The notes beneath the pieces are model-generated. The model worked only from the letters and a program-made list of their open reading frames with translations. It made no database searches and was not told where the DNA came from. A stretch of DNA of 64,000 nucleotides from Apostichopus japonicus. Lineage: Eukaryota > Echinodermata > Holothuroidea > Aspidochirotida > Stichopodidae. A program made the position numbers and the translations under genes. Position 1 is the first letter of the stretch; the number at the start of each line of letters is the position of its first letter. Below, piece by piece: positions 62,801 to 64,000 of this stretch. Location: NCBI RefSeq assembly GCF_037975245.1, contig NC_092580.1:28113501-28177500 (forward strand), in the 5' to 3' direction.

Positions 62801-62927
62801 CTCTGTAGGCCCAGTCAGGAACCCATTTCCATCATTTGTTACAGAGACAGAAGCCGGGAAGGCCAGCGTAGCTGTGATCATAGTATAGTATTAGTATTAA
62901 ACCTACCATCAATGACAGATATGAAAG
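56863..62927 (+). CDS. ATG7: Autophagy E1-like enzyme ATG7, N-terminal part (gene runs past the window)
   Basis: ATG7 is the E1-like enzyme that activates ATG12 and the ATG8/LC3 family for autophagosome formation in the cytosol. Eight coding exons: 56863-57007, 57396-57450, 58246-58363, 59178-59255, 59884-60000, 60846-60983, 61468-61556, 62809-62927. All are GT-AG with matching phase; they give about 286 residues of a protein usually near 700. The match to vertebrate ATG7 runs in order: [15 protein letters not shown] at the start, [94 protein letters not shown]. This is the N-terminal domain, which binds the E2 enzymes ATG3 and ATG10. The adenylation domain, catalytic Cys and C-terminal tail are beyond the window. 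The start ATG is 8 bases inside the exon. Confidence 0.97.
58502..58668 (-). repeat. SINE family 4, copy in an ATG7 intron
   Basis: Matches the body of the 29,732 element (GATCCTCCTGCAAGCAGGAA, CAAAGCCGCAAGCTGACCG) but lacks the tRNA-like head, as in a 5'-truncated insertion. A TATG-rich tail lies at 58,484-58,510. Confidence 0.85.
60078..60172 (+). repeat. Dispersed repeat family 3, truncated copy in an ATG7 intron
   Basis: It begins TTTAAAGGGTGTGAAGACTC, as at 19,922, and stops after GTGTTAGCCACCACCA, where the 14-bp minisatellite begins. Confidence 0.85.
60168..60283 (+). repeat. 14-bp minisatellite CAGCTGGACACTGT
   Basis: About eight near-identical tandem copies, directly fused to the truncated family 3 repeat. 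Variant copies carry GCCAG or CTAGAC. Confidence 0.9.
61250..61295. repeat. G-rich patch in an ATG7 intron
   Basis: A run of about ten G, then GGTGGGTGGGTGGGG. It has four or more G-tracts and so could form a G-quadruplex on the plus strand. Related C-rich patches are at 61,057-61,077 and 61,185-61,194. Confidence 0.6.
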
Positions 62928-63890
62928 GTATGAATGCCTATATACAGTGAATCATTTATCTGGTATCTCATAGCACGTTGCTATGCAGAATATGTATAGC
63001 AGCTTTTGTACACAGAGATCCCCATAGTGATCCGAAATATGTGAAGGAGAAAGAAAAATCCTTATCCTTAAATCTACTACACAATTTGTAACACTGGAGT
63101 AACATTTGCTCTACTCAGAAAGTTTAATGTATATCTACATCACAGTTTAGTTGTTATAAATCTAAATCAGCCATAATGTAATTATGAGGTCATCATTTTG
63201 AGATATTCTTGGTGTATCTGTTAGATGTTGACCTTTTCTTTGAGACTAGCCTCTTCCTCGTATTGATACTATTCGGCTTTTTGTAATATGAAGCCAGTCA
63301 GCAGTTTGTTTGTAAAGGTTAGCTTCTTTTGTGAATTAAGTATCTTGTGTTGCACTCATCAGCAATTTTGTGTCCTGTCTGCCTTCGTTTTGCATGAAAA
63401 TTTACTCAGATGACACAAAGAAAACTTGAACCTGATTTACATAGTATGGGAGGTATTCTATTAAAGAATCGCGAAATAGTAGACTTTTAATTTAGAAAGT
63501 TTGCATATAATTTACCTTGTAAAAAGATGAATTTCAATGATGAATCATATTGTTTAACATCACCTCATATCCGACAAGCCTTCTTGCAAGTCATAGTCAA
63601 AACTTTGTTTGCAATCACAGGCTGCAGTGCTTAAGGATGTTCTGACTTCCATTACAAAAATGGAAATATTACATATTATGGAAACCAAAAGATCAGAAAG
63701 GTTTACATATGCATTGCCCATCTGTTATGTTGAAATATCCTATCATGAGTAGGACCGGCATACAAACTCCCCAGTGTTAATGTTTTGCCTGACATTCAGT
63801 GAACTCTTTGATTAGTAGATTTTGCTGGAATAAAAGCATCGCTCTGATATCATAGGGTTCTGTAGGTCACATAAATACGGTTTTGAAAAC
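62928..63890. other. ATG7 intron after the last exon in the window
   Basis: No further ATG7 exon is recognisable. Contains a dispersed repeat piece at 62,972-63,020 (GTATAGCAGCTTTTGTACAC) related to 40,525-40,605. Confidence 0.5.
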
Positions 63891-63892
63891 CT

Positions 63893-64000
63893 CACAGGCT
63901 GTAGCAACTTGTGTGTGGGCTGCTTTGCTACTCGCAGGCCAAACACTTGTGTGTGGGCTGCCTTGCTCCCTCACAGGCTGTAGCAACTTCTGTGTGGGCT
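63893..64000 (+). repeat. Minisatellite cut by the window end
   Basis: CACAGGCTGTAGCAACTT and TGTGTGTGGGCTGC recur at about 63,893, 63,948 and 63,975 with a period of about 40 bases, continuing to the edge. Confidence 0.7.

Overview
This is a piece of animal nuclear genome with spliced genes, long introns, and many microsatellites, SINEs and inverted-repeat transposons. There is no sign of operons, bacterial genes or viral genes. The gene content (ARPC4, a brambleberry/KAR5-family karyogamy gene, ATG7), the protein similarity levels and the repeat style suggest a marine invertebrate deuterostome. My best guess is an echinoderm, possibly a sea cucumber; this rests on recall and the sequence alone does not prove it.

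Layout. 1-1.9 kb: a small gene on the minus strand for a secreted two-EF-hand protein. 1.9-32 kb: gene-poor and repeat-rich, with tRNA-derived SINEs, AT and pentamer microsatellites, two terminal-inverted-repeat (TIR) elements at 24.8-25.8 kb, and a few weak orphan exon candidates. 32.4-38.1 kb: ARPC4 on the minus strand, rebuilt exon by exon to 168 residues. 38.1-42.7 kb: intergenic, with a GC-rich TIR element. 42.7-50.1 kb: a brambleberry-like gene on the minus strand, seven coding exons and about 549 residues. 50.1-56.9 kb: the head-to-head interval between brambleberry and ATG7, packed with palindromic elements. The main one is a 1.88 kb nested foldback element bounded by a perfect 8-bp target duplication. 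56.9 kb to the end: the 5' part of ATG7 on the plus strand, eight coding exons and about 286 residues. The gene continues past the window.

The three main genes are housekeeping or reproductive genes with unrelated jobs: branched actin nucleation, nuclear envelope fusion, and autophagy E1 activation. ARPC4 and ATG7 both lie in human 3p25, so their proximity here may be a remnant of an ancestral linkage group. Every intron junction I used has GT-AG ends and matching phase. The most unusual structure is the nested foldback element at 51,691-53,566. Next in interest are the tandem duplication of the end of ARPC4 exon 5 and an AT-hook-like motif in the brambleberry tail.
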